In this document: positions 35,376 to 45,480 of the stretch, in pieces | Layout: the number at the start of each line of letters is the position of its first letter | Position numbering within the stretch: the first letter of the stretch is position 1 | DNA from: Diphasiastrum complanatum | Taxonomy: Eukaryota; Streptophyta; Lycopodiopsida; Lycopodiales; Lycopodiaceae | Reading direction: 5' to 3' | Length of the DNA stretch: 64,000 nt | Assembly: GCA_029204225.1 (NCBI GenBank) | Contig: CM055098.1 | Coordinates: forward strand, 4,017,607 to 4,081,606 | Translations under genes and position numbers: made by a program | Notes under the pieces: model-generated | What the model was told of the DNA's origin: nothing | The model's database searches: none | What the model saw: only the letters and a program-made list of their open reading frames with translations

Positions 35376-36130
35376 TTAAATCCCCTCGTGGAGTAGAGCT
35401 ACACCAACCGCATAATCACTAGCATCCACTTTAACCACATAAAGTCTATCAAGATTAGCTATGACTAATATTGGTGCTGAGACAATTAGTTCCTTATGTT
35501 TGTTAAAACTTGCGTCCAATGTCTCATTCCACTTAAGTGGTGGACTAGGTTTACCTTTACGAGTAATAATCCCCTTCAACCCACTGTTAAGAGGTGCAAC
35601 AATATTTGAATAATCCATAATAAACTTACTAAAGAAAACCATAAATCTCAAAAATGACTTAAGTTTTCTTACTGTTTTAGGAATTGGCCACTCAATAACT
35701 ATCTTTATATTTTTTTCGATCAATCTTAATCCCCTCCCAAAATATGACATGACCTAGATATAATAGTTCCTTTTTAAAGAATTCACACTTTTACTCTTTA
35801 GCATAAAGCTTTTCTTGTCTTAATGTCCTCAAGGCAATACAAAAATGTTTCAGATGCTCTTTGAGTGTTATACTATAGATAAGAATATCATCCAAAAGCA
35901 CTACAACAAACTTTCCCATATATGGACGAAATAAATCATTCATTATCTATTGGAAAGTGGCCGGAGCATTAGTTAAACCAAATGGTAGAACCAAGAATTC
36001 ACAATGACTAAACCTTGTCCTAAAACTTGTTTTAATGCGTCATCCGGATGTATTCATATCTAATGATAGCCAATCCGCAAATCGATCTTAGTAGATTAAT
36101 GCTCTAGTGCGCGCAAAAAAAAATGATCCA
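35376..36130 (-). mobile_element. Ty3/gypsy RT/RNase H fragment (fossil)
   Basis: Minus-strand gypsy pieces. The RT catalytic region at about 35,850-36,000 gives [13 protein letters not shown]- and LLDDILIYS-like segments. The connection and early RNase H at 35,376-35,750 give RKLKSFLRFMVFFSKFIMDY and VVKVDASDYAVGVALLHEGI. At its 5' side (36,061-36,130) it contains a 70-bp stretch that recurs at 36,485-36,556. Several breaks; no LTRs. Confidence 0.75.
36061..36130. repeat. Direct repeat, copy 1 (about 70 bp)
   Basis: Starts TAATGATAGCCAATC and ends with an A-run then TGATCCA; copy 2 is at 36,485-36,556. The two copies bracket the left arm of the inverted repeat. Confidence 0.85.
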
Positions 36131-36272
36131 AGTATCTAAAATGCAATTGTGTTTTAAACATTTTTATAAAGTCAAGTTCTTATGGCACATGGTTTTGGGT
36201 GAACCAAAAACCCTAACCCTAGAATTGTCTATAAAGTGGCATGTGACACCATTTCATTTTGACTCTGTCTTG

Positions 36273-36484
36273 CAATCTGTTGTGCAAGCTCACACATGAC
36301 TTTTCACAAAGAGTACTTCACTTCTTTGTTGGCATATGGAGATGACAAGCAGGTGACCTACATAGAATATAAAAGCTGGACCGAGTAGATCCAAGCCCTC
36401 CATTCGTAGTCTAATGACCACCTCAACAATCATTCTTCATGCAATAGAGCAGTATCTGTATAAGTATAAAAGAGGTAGATTAAC
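36273..36484 (+). repeat. Inverted repeat, left arm
   Basis: About 210 bp whose reverse complement occurs at 37,087-37,305, with scattered differences. Part of the arm (about 36,302-36,348) matches the copia at 55,522-55,570 (TTCACAAAGAGTACTTCACT and onward), so the repeat is built from copia sequence. Confidence 0.85.
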
Positions 36485-36556
36485 TAATGATAGCCAATCT
36501 GCAAATCGATCTTAGTAGATTAATGCTCTAATGGGCGCAAAAAAAAAATGATCCAT
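36485..36556. repeat. Direct repeat, copy 2
   Basis: Near-identical to 36,061-36,130. It begins exactly where the left inverted-repeat arm ends. Confidence 0.85.
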
Positions 36557-36883
36557 TGGATTTTCAAATGGGTCTTCATCCACTTGATCTGGATTTTCAA
36601 ATGGGTCTTCATCCACTTGTCCATTGGTGCTTTGCTGATATTGATTTGTCTCCACGAAAGATAGATTGATATTAAGAATTTTGCTTTCTTTCTCGAAACC
36701 ATCAGCTTCATCAAAAGATTCATGATCTTGTTTGCTCAAAACATCTCGATCGATATCTGTCTTTGGCCTGGAAGTTTGCCCTTGGACTAGATAGAGCATT
36801 GTTTCGTAGACATCAACAGTGGTACACCCTTCAGGATTAGTAGTTTGAATATCAGTTAGTTGTTTATCCTTCCTTTTGATCAT
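36512..36883 (-). pseudogene. Acidic 123-codon frame with tandem repeat
   Basis: A minus-strand frame of unknown identity (MIKRKDKQLTDIQTTNPEGC at its start). It contains two consecutive copies of an 11-residue unit QVDEDPFENPD, encoded by a 33-bp tandem repeat. It runs into the gypsy-derived direct repeat at its C-terminal end and lies beside a copia protease fragment. It is therefore most likely retroelement debris rather than a host gene. Confidence 0.3.
36558..36623. repeat. 33-bp tandem repeat, two copies
   Basis: Two adjacent units starting GGATTTTCAAATGGGTCTTC, differing only in the last few bases. Confidence 0.9.
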
Positions 36884-37086
36884 GCAAGGATCTCCATCAA
36901 ACTCAACTTTGAAACCTTTACTTAGTTATTGACTCACACTAAGTAAATTCTTGGTAAATGAAAGGTATGAACAAAACATCCTTCAAATGAACATTCCTAT
37001 TTGTAGAGAGAGAAATAGGAATTGTGCCAATTCCTTTGATTGCACACTCACCATCATTGGCTGTGTTGGTAGCAGGAAGGTCAAAC
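36840..37086 (-). mobile_element. Copia protease-region fragment (fossil)
   Basis: The minus strand gives TANDGECAIKGIGTIPISLS, the same segment as the copia at 55,590-55,690 on the plus strand, with few differences. It lies between the two arms of the inverted repeat and continues into the right arm. Confidence 0.8.
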
Positions 37087-37305
37087 GTTAATCTACCTCC
37101 TTTATACTTCTACGGATACTGCTCTATTGCATGAAGAATGATTGAGGATTTGAGGTGGTCATTAATGACTACGAATAAAGGGCTTGGATCTACTCGGTCT
37201 AGCTTTTATATTCTATGTAGGTCACATGCTCGTCATCTCCATATGCCAACAAAGAATTGAATTACTCTTTGTGAAAAGTCATGTGTGAGCTTGCACAACC
37301 GATTG
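37087..37305 (-). repeat. Inverted repeat, right arm
   Basis: Reverse complement of 36,273-36,484; continuous with the copia protease fragment on one side and abutting copia D on the other. Confidence 0.85.
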
Positions 37306-40037
37306 AAGTCCATAGTAGCTCGAAGATATCTCATGACTCTGATAAGAGCCTTCCAATGTGTTATATAAGAATTGGTCATATACTACCTCAAGGAACTGAC
37401 TGCAAAAGTTATGTCTGGTCTGGTACAGATCATCGCGTACATAAAAGATCCTATTATCAAATGAACAGATGCTCACGCATTTGTTCCTTCTCTTCAATTG
37501 TTTAGGGACACTGGTCCTTCAACATCTTGAGTCCTTGTTCCATTGGTGAGAGAACTAATTTGCAGTTCATCAAATTATATCTGATTAAGACATTGTGAAT
37601 GTATCTTTGCTGAGAGATATAGATCAACTTCTGTTTTCCGTCTCTTTGGATTTGAATAGTACCTAGGCACTAATGAGCTTCGCCCAGATCGGTCATGTCG
37701 AATTCAGAAGATAGCATTGTCTTAGCTTCCTTTATCAAATCGATATTGTTGTTGAAAAGCAATGTGTCATCCACATACAAAGTGATAATGATAAAGAAAT
37801 GTTGCACTGACTTGAAATAGACATTCGATCTAAAGAGCTTGGTGTGTATCTGAAATCAATAAGGAAAGTATTGATCCTCTGAAACCATGCTCGAGTAGAT
37901 TGCTTCAAGCCATAAAGTGCTATATGGAGTTTACACACATTAAATGTGTGTGTTAACCTTCGATATTGTAACCTTTAGGTTGCACCATGTAAATGTCCTC
38001 TTCGATAACTCCATTAAGATATGTTGTTTGTACATACATCCATTTGATGTATTTCCAAATCTGCTGCAGCAACAAACGACAATAGAAGTCTGATAGAAGA
38101 ATGTTTAACTACTAGATTGAAAGTCTCAGTGTAGTCGACATTCTGTACCTGAGAGAATCCTCTAGCTACAAGTTGAGCCTTTCTTTGATGAATATTTCCA
38201 TTTGCCTTGTACTTGATTTTGAATAATCACTTGCAATCAAGTATTTCTGTTGGCAGGTAATTCGACGATTGTCCAAGTCTGGTTCTTGATAAGAGATGAA
38301 TACTCTTTATCCATAGCTTCATTCTAGGGATCGAAATCGGGCTGATTGAGTGCCTTTGCGATAGTTATCAGCTCTTGAACAAGGGAAGCTGCAGACTCGT
38401 CGATATACTTGTTAGGTGGTCTGTTGACTCTTGTCGATCTTCTGGATGATGATCGAAGTTGATCTTCATCATGCTGTAGTTGTTGAACTACAACATCATC
38501 ATCTTCAGCTTCGACATCGATAAGTTGTTCGTCGGAAGTAGACAAGCTTGGACCTTCAATAGGAATAGTCGAATTTTGAAAGTTTAATATTTTGGAAGAG
38601 TCTGGAAGTTCAACTATATGAGCTTTGCCTTTACCTTTGAGGTCAATAAACTGATCTTGGATGAAGATGACATCCCGGCTAGTGAATATCTTCGACTCGA
38701 CAGGATCATACAACTTATAAGCTTTATCTGAAGTAGTGTAGTTGATGAAAATAGACTTGATAGTCTGGAAGTCGAGCTTCTTCCTGAGATCATGCGGAAT
38801 TCGCGCATAAGCGATACATCCAATAACTTGTGAGTTTGATAGAGAAGGTTTGGAACCTGTCCAAACTTCGTATGGTGTTTTGTCTGAGAGACCTTTAGTA
38901 GGACATCTATTATGAATATAAGCTATAGTTTAAACTGCTTCATCCCAACAGGACTTCGGAAGTGTCGCATGTGATAACATGTACTTTGTCGATTCAACTA
39001 AGGTTCTGTTTTTTTCTCTCAGCAAGACCATTCGTTGACTGAGGTGAATAGGAGGTAATATATTGTTGCTCAATGTCGTTTCTAAGGCAATACTCCTTGA
39101 ATTCGGTAGAGATATATTCTCCCTTGTTGTCAGACCTCAGTGCTCTAATTCTTTTCCCAATTTAATTTTTTGCATGCTCTTTGAATTGTCAAAACTTTTT
39201 GAAAGCCTTAGATTCATGCTTAATATAATAAATAGTTGTTTTTCTTGAATATTCATCAATACAGGTGATAAAATACTTTGCATCTAAGACGAAGTTTGCA
39301 TTGGACCACATATGTCTGAATGAACACCATCTAACAAATCTTTTGTTGCATGCCTATAACTCGATCTAGGAAATCCTAGTATGCTTTCCAAGGATGCAAC
39401 TGTGACAGATAGGGAGGTCGATTTTGTCGGATGGATAGTCGAGATCAAGTGTTAGGGATCGTTTAGACATGTATGAAACATATGTATGATTCAAGTGTCC
39501 TAATCGATGATGCCATAGTAATGCTTTATTGACAAGAACAGAGGTTTTCAAAGCTTGACTAGTATCAGAATAACAATGTGCCAATCTATATAAGTTTCCA
39601 TGCCTCTTGCCGAGTGCAAGGATCTTACTTGTCCTATCGATAATTTGGCATTGATCAGACTCAAACACTACCTTATGACCTAAATTAGTGATTATACTTA
39701 CTGATAGCAGATTTGTAGAAAGTTTAGAAACATACAAAACATCTGATAGTAGTTTGAATTGATCATGCAGCTGGAATTTCAATCTCACAGTACCTTCCTT
39801 CACGTTCAATAGTTTGAGTGCTATCGTCGCCAAGATGAACGTATCTTATTGTACTGTAAGGCATATAAGATTGAAAATTCTCATGATAATTGGTCATATG
39901 TTGAGTAGCTCTAGAATCCAGAAATCAAGAATTATCCAATAGTGCTTTTTGATCTTTGACCATAAATGCTTTTTCGTCCACGTCGATGTCGGGAGGTGAT
40001 GTGACTACATTCGCCTGTTGATCATTCCGAACTAGGG
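37306..40037 (-). mobile_element. Ty1/copia element D (fossil)
   Basis: Minus-strand copia fossil. From high to low coordinates: protease region (about 39,850-40,030); GAG-pre-integrase (39,366-39,833; LLWHHRLGHLNHTYVSYMSK, CHSCILGKHTR); an integrase core and C-terminus (about 38,850-39,350; EYSRKTTIYYIKHESKAF, GLAERKNRTLVESTKYML); a connector with Asp/Ser-rich linker (38,324-38,800); RT (about 37,700-38,330; KAQLVARGFSQVQNVDYTET, MDVQTTYLNGVIEEDIYM, LYGLKQSTRAWFQRINTFL); and the RT end (37,306-37,500). It is bounded by an LTR-like piece at its 5' side and the inverted repeat at its 3' side. Several breaks; no LTR pair. Confidence 0.85.
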
Positions 40038-40402
40038 TGTAGTTAATAACCTTGTAAGGGCCCAGGTGCTCTAATTGGATCTATGGAATTTTTGCATGGT
40101 GATTGACAGCTTTTGTGCAAGAATAGGAGGTCAAATGCTTTTGATAGGATTGGAGGGATCCTAGATGAGAATATTCTCTAGCTTTTGGAGAGTATATATC
40201 CTATTGGAACTCGCTCTACTCCTCCTTCCAATTTTCTGTTTCAATAGCCAGGATCCTCTCCTCTCTTGCGTTCACTCACCATGGCTTGGGGGTTAGGGAT
40301 TTGACTATCCGTTTTCTATTGGTTGGGTGATTTGGCTCCACGTGTGTCCTTTTGGGTGCATGCAACAGGATCTAGGCAAATCTTCACTTGGCGATCCTTA
40401 CA
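40038..40402 (+). repeat. LTR-like segment followed by a degenerate primer site
   Basis: 365 bp running TGTAGTTAATAACC...GATCCTTACA, with a TATA-like GAGTATATATCC at about 40,185-40,196, and followed by GTGATATCATAGTGG, which resembles a decayed tRNA-Met primer site. No partner LTR and no flanking duplication were found. This fits a 5' LTR whose element is lost. Confidence 0.4.
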
Positions 40403-40980
40403 GTGATATCATAGTGGCAATCCCTACCTTAAGCATTTTTACCCTAAAAAATGAAGTCCATGTAGTCCTTTGTTGAGTGCCATGTTTCATGAATCCTTTG
40501 GCAGAAGTCGAAAAATATTTGGCCACCTTGAATAAGAGACATCTTTCCATGTATTACTCTCATAAATGGCCATCTTTTGTTCATCAGATTTTGTTGTCTC
40601 AGGTTCAGCTTCCAACTTATGGTCGTAGAACAGGCTTGCAACGAGTCTTTTTTATAAAATCCTTGATCTACAACTAATCCCATGGATTTGATAAGATTTT
40701 GTTCAATATTGATAGGCGTAGTCATGCATTAGAAAAGCAGGCTCCATTCCGCTGCCCTCAATAATTTGTTCACAAGCTTCGACTTCTTGTCTCTTTCCAA
40801 CATTATGCAATATGCATAGTTTGAATTTTGATTTGTTATTGTTTCAAGATGTCGAATGTTACAATGATTTTAATTTTTGTGTGCAGACAAGGACAAGGCA
40901 AGAAGAGCACATGAAATGCAAAGATATAGCAACAACAATTGAAATTGTGGATGCATAAAAGATCATAATTTTAACTCAAT
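40403..40980. other. Gap with an unrecognised minus-strand frame
   Basis: A 93-codon minus-strand frame (40,444-40,725; MTTPINIEQNLIKSMGLVVD) resembles no family I know; its bases also read openly on the plus strand. The rest is AT-rich. Confidence 0.35.
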
Positions 40981-40989
40981 ATATTTCTA

Positions 40990-42150
40990 TAAATTTTTTG
41001 TACATTTTAGTTCATTCCCATGAAGGGTGACTAATCTATTTTTCTTCTTGTATCTCATCTTTCTTTTGCTTCATCTCAATACCAACTTTTTGGTCTATCA
41101 TCTCCACATCCATTTCTCCAGAATCAAGAACCCTCGGTGGACTATCTAAAATAGTAAAAAGAATAGAATGTTTCACAATAATTTTGACTGACTCCTGTCG
41201 AAAGTGCATTATCTCTTGAGGTGTGACTGACGGACAAACAAACTACAAAAAACTAAATTTGATAAGCACTTGTTTCAGAAAAATACATCATAAAGTAGAA
41301 AAAGAAAGAAGCATACTATTTATCAAATAAACATATTACGTGCCATAGATCAGGAAGCCATTTTTGTTGTCCAAGCCAATTGAAAAAGGATTTGGCATTG
41401 TATATAGTATATTAGCCGCAACTAACAAAATCTATTTTTTTGGGAGGACTGCACAAATAGACAGACTTATGTGTAAGAATAAAGCATATCCAAGAAAACA
41501 ACATGCAATATCGTTTCAGCGCACGGTGTGATGGACCGAGATTATAAAACCTATCAATGCGCTCTGAATCGATACCAGAGCTAGTTGATGACTTGGAGTA
41601 CCTTCGCATCAATCATCTAGAGTTTTTTATATACCCTTGCAATTGGCATTCGGAAGATCTCCACTACTTTATTTACAAGCGATTTTGCGTCCTTGTGAGT
41701 GTGTATTATGGAATTCATCTTCAAACAAACACGGTTGCATTCACCCTCACAATTTATAATAATGACAAAAATGTACAAGCTCCGATGACCGCTGCAATGA
41801 CAAATTATCAGGTTATTCATATTGCAACTATAAACAAAATTTAGTAAGCAAAATTTCATTAGAGAATATGTGAAAAATTGCTGACTTACTTGTTTATATA
41901 TGGTCTCACAAACAATGAAGATCTCGGCTTGACATTCTTAATGTATCCCTCATGGAGGGTTTCAAAATAAGGGTATTGAAATCCCATAAGGAACTGAGTT
42001 GGCAACAAAACAACATCTATAAAAAAGGGATTTTGGTAATATTCAAGCCAGTATCTAATGGACCCCTCTCCAATATTGTCCCCAATTATTGTATCTTTAT
42101 TCTCCAACTCTTTTGTATCTAATTTAGAGGGGCTGATTTAAATGACTGAT
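40990..42150 (-). CDS. Ulp1/C48-like SUMO-protease remnant, multi-exon
   Basis: Minus-strand exon-like segments in order. About 42,110-41,890 gives RYWLEYYQNPFFIDVVLLPT and VKPRSSLFVRPYINK, then a donor (CAA then GTAAGT). After acceptor-like TTTATAG/TTGCAG comes GHRSLYIFVI...CLKMNSIIHTHKDAKSLVNK (about 41,800-41,650). A last part at about 41,250-41,030 gives TPQEIMHFRQESVKIIVK and PRVLDSGEMDVEMIDQKVG. The order 'WL...F', 'GHWSL...LDSI' and a charged helical C-terminus is that of C48 peptidases, which cleave SUMO and are often carried by plant and fungal DNA transposons. The expected GHW reads GHR and the Asp of MDS reads Asn, so catalysis is doubtful; I did not find the catalytic Cys segment. 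It probably belongs to the same transcript as the H3-like frame upstream. Confidence 0.4.
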
Positions 42151-42159
42151 TGGCATTTT

Positions 42160-42642
42160 AAAATTATAACGTGAACCTAAAGCTCTTAGATATGTAGATA
42201 ATAATTAATCATATTGTGCATATCGAGGATAATCTAGAAAGGTCAAAATAGGGGGGGTTGGAAGTGTTGCCAAAACTCCAGTTAATGAGTCATCATTAAA
42301 GAAGAAAACAATTGTAACTTTCATAAATGAATCTAATTCAGATCCTGTGGGAATAGGAGGAGGAGAGTTTGGAGACTGTACAACTTTGGATTAAGGTGAC
42401 ACTAAAGGAGAAGTAGGCTTAGAATGAGCTCCAATGACCGATGAGGAAGATGGAGAAGATGGCGAAGAAGATGTAGATCAGGATTTAGGAGATTTAGAAG
42501 AAGATGGGGAATGAGGGGGAGAGAGATCCTTCATCTTCTTTGGAGTTGTAGAAGGAAATACCCTAACTTTATTTGGAGTTGTAGACTTCTTTTTCTTCGC
42601 AGCAACCAGCTGCAGCTTCAAAGGCAATCTCTTAGGTTCAAG
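42160..42642 (-). other. Ser/Pro/Lys-rich linker between H3-like and Ulp1-like segments
   Basis: Continuing the minus-strand frame past the H3-like core gives a basic, then Ser/Pro-rich low-complexity stretch (KKKKSTTPNKVRVFPS, KDLSPPHSPSSSKSP, SSPSSSSVIGAHSKPTSP), interrupted by a few stops. It looks like a disordered linker, or the start of the next exon, joining the two domains. Confidence 0.35.
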
Positions 42643-43039
42643 CTAAATCACTTTCTTTGGTTCCTTAGTGGCAGGAGTAGATTCGAGACGTGGATGAAAA
42701 TTCTGTGCAAATGTGTCATAAGCGTCCCTGAGCCTGAATATCAATGTGAAATCTTTGGGCATTATAGTGACCCATTTGGCATGAATAGCTTCTATACATG
42801 TATTTGCAGAAAAACTTGATCTGAAATTCTTCATAAGCTACATGCACAACCTCCACTACAGACACGAGCCTCTTGATATCCTTAAGCCATGTAGGGTCAC
42901 GAGGTCTACCACTTGGCCTTCGTGGTGGTGGTGGTGGCAGTGCTTTTTGTGGTGCTGGTGGATTGCTTGTCCGACCAATTGCCACATGAAGTGAAACACC
43001 ACCTGGATGGACCCGAGATGTCTGCTTTGTTCGAGCCAT
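42643..43039 (-). CDS. Histone H3-like protein (tail mimic plus H3 C-terminal core)
   Basis: The frame opens at 43,039 with MARTKQTSRVHPGG. Canonical H3 is MARTKQTARKSTGG, so R2, T3, K4, Q5, T6, R8, G12 and G13 are kept while A7 is Ser and K9, S10 and T11 are Val, His and Pro. A Pro-rich insert (APQKALPPPPPRRPSGRP) follows, then LKDIKRL (compare H3 LREIRRY). In the overlapping +1 frame at 42,834-42,643 comes AIHAKWVTIMPKDFTLIFRL against H3 [20 protein letters not shown]. The central helix region is shortened. The 119 bases where both frames are open hide one frameshift or sequencing error near 42,830. A TATA box lies about 270 bases upstream. The match at both ends of H3 makes chance very unlikely; function as a histone or a mimic is inference. 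Confidence 0.65.
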
Positions 43040-43080
43040 CTGAGCTGCGATTCACTATGCATGCAAAATGCCTAAGCAGA

Positions 43081-43150
43081 TGAGTGCGTAGGCGGGCTAG
43101 ATGACGAATATCGAATGAGCACGTAGGCAGGGCAGACGGCGTATATCGAA
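43081..43150. repeat. 35-bp tandem repeat in the H3-like gene leader
   Basis: Two exact-length units beginning TGAGTGCGTAGGCGGGC and TGAGCACGTAGGCAGGG, both ending ATATCGAA. They lie between the TATA box and the H3-like ATG. Related CGAATATTG-like words continue to about 43,190. Confidence 0.85.
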
Positions 43151-43303
43151 ACACAACCGCGCGCTGAATCGATATTGAAATATCAAATGAACGCGCAAGA
43201 AGGAAGCAGTGATTTACAAGAGGTGAATTGTGCACATTGAATCAATATGACCATACCTATGGACTCGGGGACTTTTGAAACTGTTCAATTGGTGTTGTCC
43301 TTG

Positions 43304-43311
43304 TTTATATA
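43304..43311 (-). promoter_or_regulatory. TATA box for the H3-like gene
   Basis: Minus-strand TATATAAA within TTCTATATAAACAAGG. A start about 30 bases downstream would leave a leader of about 230 bases before the ATG at 43,039. Confidence 0.55.
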
Positions 43312-43506
43312 GAACTCCGAATATTTGAATATTGTGTGTTGGCCCTCCCCATGGATCCAGTACGAATTATGGTGTGATTTATTTCTTAGATGTCGTGTGA
43401 ATCGGATGTCGTACTCCTCAATCATTTTTCATTAAAATGACATCCTTTGTCATGATGACTATTGGCCACATGTAGTGATTCCATTAAGGCTCCAAATATT
43501 CATCAC

Positions 43507-43595
43507 ACATGGTAGTTTCCTATTGGATCATCCATTACGATCAGGCTATTGAATGTGCACATGTGGTAGTTTCCTATTGCCGTCCATTACAGCTC
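43507..43595. repeat. Short direct repeat in the divergent promoter
   Basis: GGTAGTTTCCTATTG followed by a TCCATTAC word occurs twice (about 43,510-43,540 and 43,565-43,592), between the two divergent genes. Confidence 0.7.
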
Positions 43596-43649
43596 AAGAT
43601 ATTCATTCCAATCACAACAAGTGTGAGACTGAGATCATGCTTAAGATTC

Positions 43650-43657
43650 TATAAAAA
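43650..43657 (+). promoter_or_regulatory. TATA box for the divergent plus-strand gene
   Basis: TATAAAAA in the context GATTCTATAAAAAAATACAG, about 170 bases before the ATG at 43,824. Confidence 0.5.
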
Positions 43658-43823
43658 AATACAGAACTCTATTTTTTGTTATATTTTGGCTCTCGTGTTA
43701 CTCTCGTACTCTAACTCTACCATGTATTGATTCAACGCCCACATAGACATTCTGTATTTGTCCTCTGTGTTGTCCGCACATTGATTTGATATTGCCCGAG
43801 TTTTCACTATTTCAAATATTAAT

Positions 43824-44783
43824 ATGGCCAGTTCTCGATCATATGAGGAAAGGCTAAGGGATTTTCTAGAAGCTCTTGATATTCCTTCGGATCAATTTGA
43901 GTATTTTTCTTCACTTTTTTATGCACCATTTGATAAAGGTATGCTTTTTTATAAGAATCGTTTTCAACTTGCCAATATTCTTGATAGATTTAGTCATATT
44001 ATTACTACTCCACTTATAGATATAGACAACTGTAATTTTGTACATTTCGGTGACCTAGTACATGCTCATCCTTCTTATAAGCAAAACACGACAGAAAATT
44101 CTCTAATGTACATGAAAGCTTCAAGAGGTACATTCATTGTGATATACACGATAGAAAATGTTGTCGTTTATATGTTCCAATGGCTGTAGACGAAACAGAT
44201 GTCGATATTGAAGCTGAAGCTGCAATGGCTTTAGAATTTGAGCAGACAACTTGTTGCTCAATTATTTTGTCGGAATCTAGTTCGACATGATCTCATATTC
44301 TTGAAAAAAGTATATTAGATCTTCCTGTATATACTATAAACAATGATAAGTATATATCTTTTAATGATATAGAAGATATTTTTTATTTAAGAGAAGCCAA
44401 AGTCTTTTCTGTTTTTGCAAAAGAATTGGTTGAATTTTTAGATATTATAGATTATGGTTACGATGATCTCGAAAGTGAGATTGATTATGATAAAGACAAC
44501 AACTAGAAAAATGGCAACGAGGCTTTGGAGGCCATGATAAAAAAATACAAAGCTTATCTTAAAACGTTGCCGAGTGAGGGGGAATTTTTGGAGTTTCAAA
44601 AGAGGTATCCACCAAATATTCAGGACCTCCCCTCAAGAGTTGAAGTGTTTGGGGGAGGCCACGACATTACCATAGAAAAAGTTGCTGAGTTTGATGATCA
44701 TGACCTAGTAAGTTTTAATGTATAACATTGGTTTATAATTTTGTTATTGTATTATTTTTTCTAATATACAGGAGATAAAAGTA
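43824..44783 (+). CDS. Unknown protein, divergent partner of the H3-like gene
   Basis: Not recognised. From the ATG at 43,824 the frame reads MASSRSYEERLRDFLEALDI for 121 codons (acidic, helical start; YKNRFQLANILDRFSHIITT in the middle). In a shifted frame the sequence continues as VDETDVDIEAEAAMALEFEQ, then YISFNDIEDIFYLREAKVFS, then MIKKYKAYLKTLPSEGEFLE to DDHDL. A GTAAGT donor at 44,708 and a TATACAG acceptor ending at 44,771 define a likely 64-nt intron, after which the frame stops within five codons (EIKV). The acidic, Glu/Asp-rich composition is coherent across the pieces, suggesting one gene with a frameshift near 44,180 and a stop near 44,290. It may be an accessory protein of a DNA transposon. 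Confidence 0.45.
44708..44771 (+). other. Likely intron (GTAAGT...TATACAG)
   Basis: 64 nt, T-rich, with a strong plant donor and acceptor, near the 3' end of the unknown plus-strand gene. Confidence 0.5.
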
Positions 44784-44793
44784 TGAGATATCA

Positions 44794-45480
44794 TTGTTTC
44801 TTCAATCTAATCAGATCACTTGGAATTCCTTGCAGGGTACCATCAAAATAGATTCCTTTGCAATGAGACATGGAGGACATCGCGAGGGGCAATCTGTTGG
44901 GCGAAAGGAATCGTCACTTGCCCATTACTTGAAAAGTTTTGCAAATAGTGAAATTTGTATATATCATTCAAGTTATAGTCCATTTGTCACCACTGTTATA
45001 ATGACAATTAAGGCCCTATCAGTTTCCTTGGGAGGTCATAATTATTCAAGAGGAACATTCAAAATTACTTTTGTTAAGAGGGATCTAGCCATTAAAATAT
45101 TGGGTTATGTTCTTGGAAATACGACAAAAAGATCATCTTCAATGGCCCTTTAATATACAGTATCCATACGAAAGGAGATTGTTCCTTCATGGCAATACCA
45201 TCCAGCTCAATCTTGGAGAGGATGAAGAATTATAATATCGATACTATACCTACATGGTTGCCATCATATCACGAGGATGTCTTTTTTGCTATGAATTTGA
45301 ATGCTTTATGAAAGATCATAACAGATGGCGAGTTTTTAGCTTGATATCAAAATTGTGCTCACCTGTAAAACCATTGGAACAATTGTATAAAATATTTATT
45401 TTTCAAGTTATGTCCACCATGGTTTGTAGCTCGATGAAATGCTCCTATTGCTTGCCAATGTGACTTTTCCTTGTGATGAC
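44794..45480 (+). other. Open plus-strand frames of unknown nature
   Basis: A 119-codon frame (44,794-45,153; includes RHGGHREGQSVGRKESSLAH and GHNYSRGTFKITFVKRDLAI) is followed in other frames by ERRLFLHGNTIQLNLGEDEE and by 45,254-45,463 (SRGCLFCYEFECFMKDHNRW). I recognise no family. They lie 3' of the unknown gene and may be decayed coding sequence of the same element. Confidence 0.25.

Noticed and set aside
40038-40402. Solo LTR with target duplication
   Set aside because: Ends and TATA fit, but the flanking five bases (TAGGG and GTGAT) do not match and a decayed primer site follows, so it is better read as a lone 5' LTR of a lost element.
41557-41844. Plus-strand 95-codon frame
   Set aside because: It is the antisense of the Ulp1-like exon and has no independent support.
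43039-43235. Upstream minus-strand ATG at 43,235 as the H3-like start
   Set aside because: That frame differs from the H3-like frame and runs through the 35-bp leader repeat; the start at 43,039 gives the H3 tail directly.
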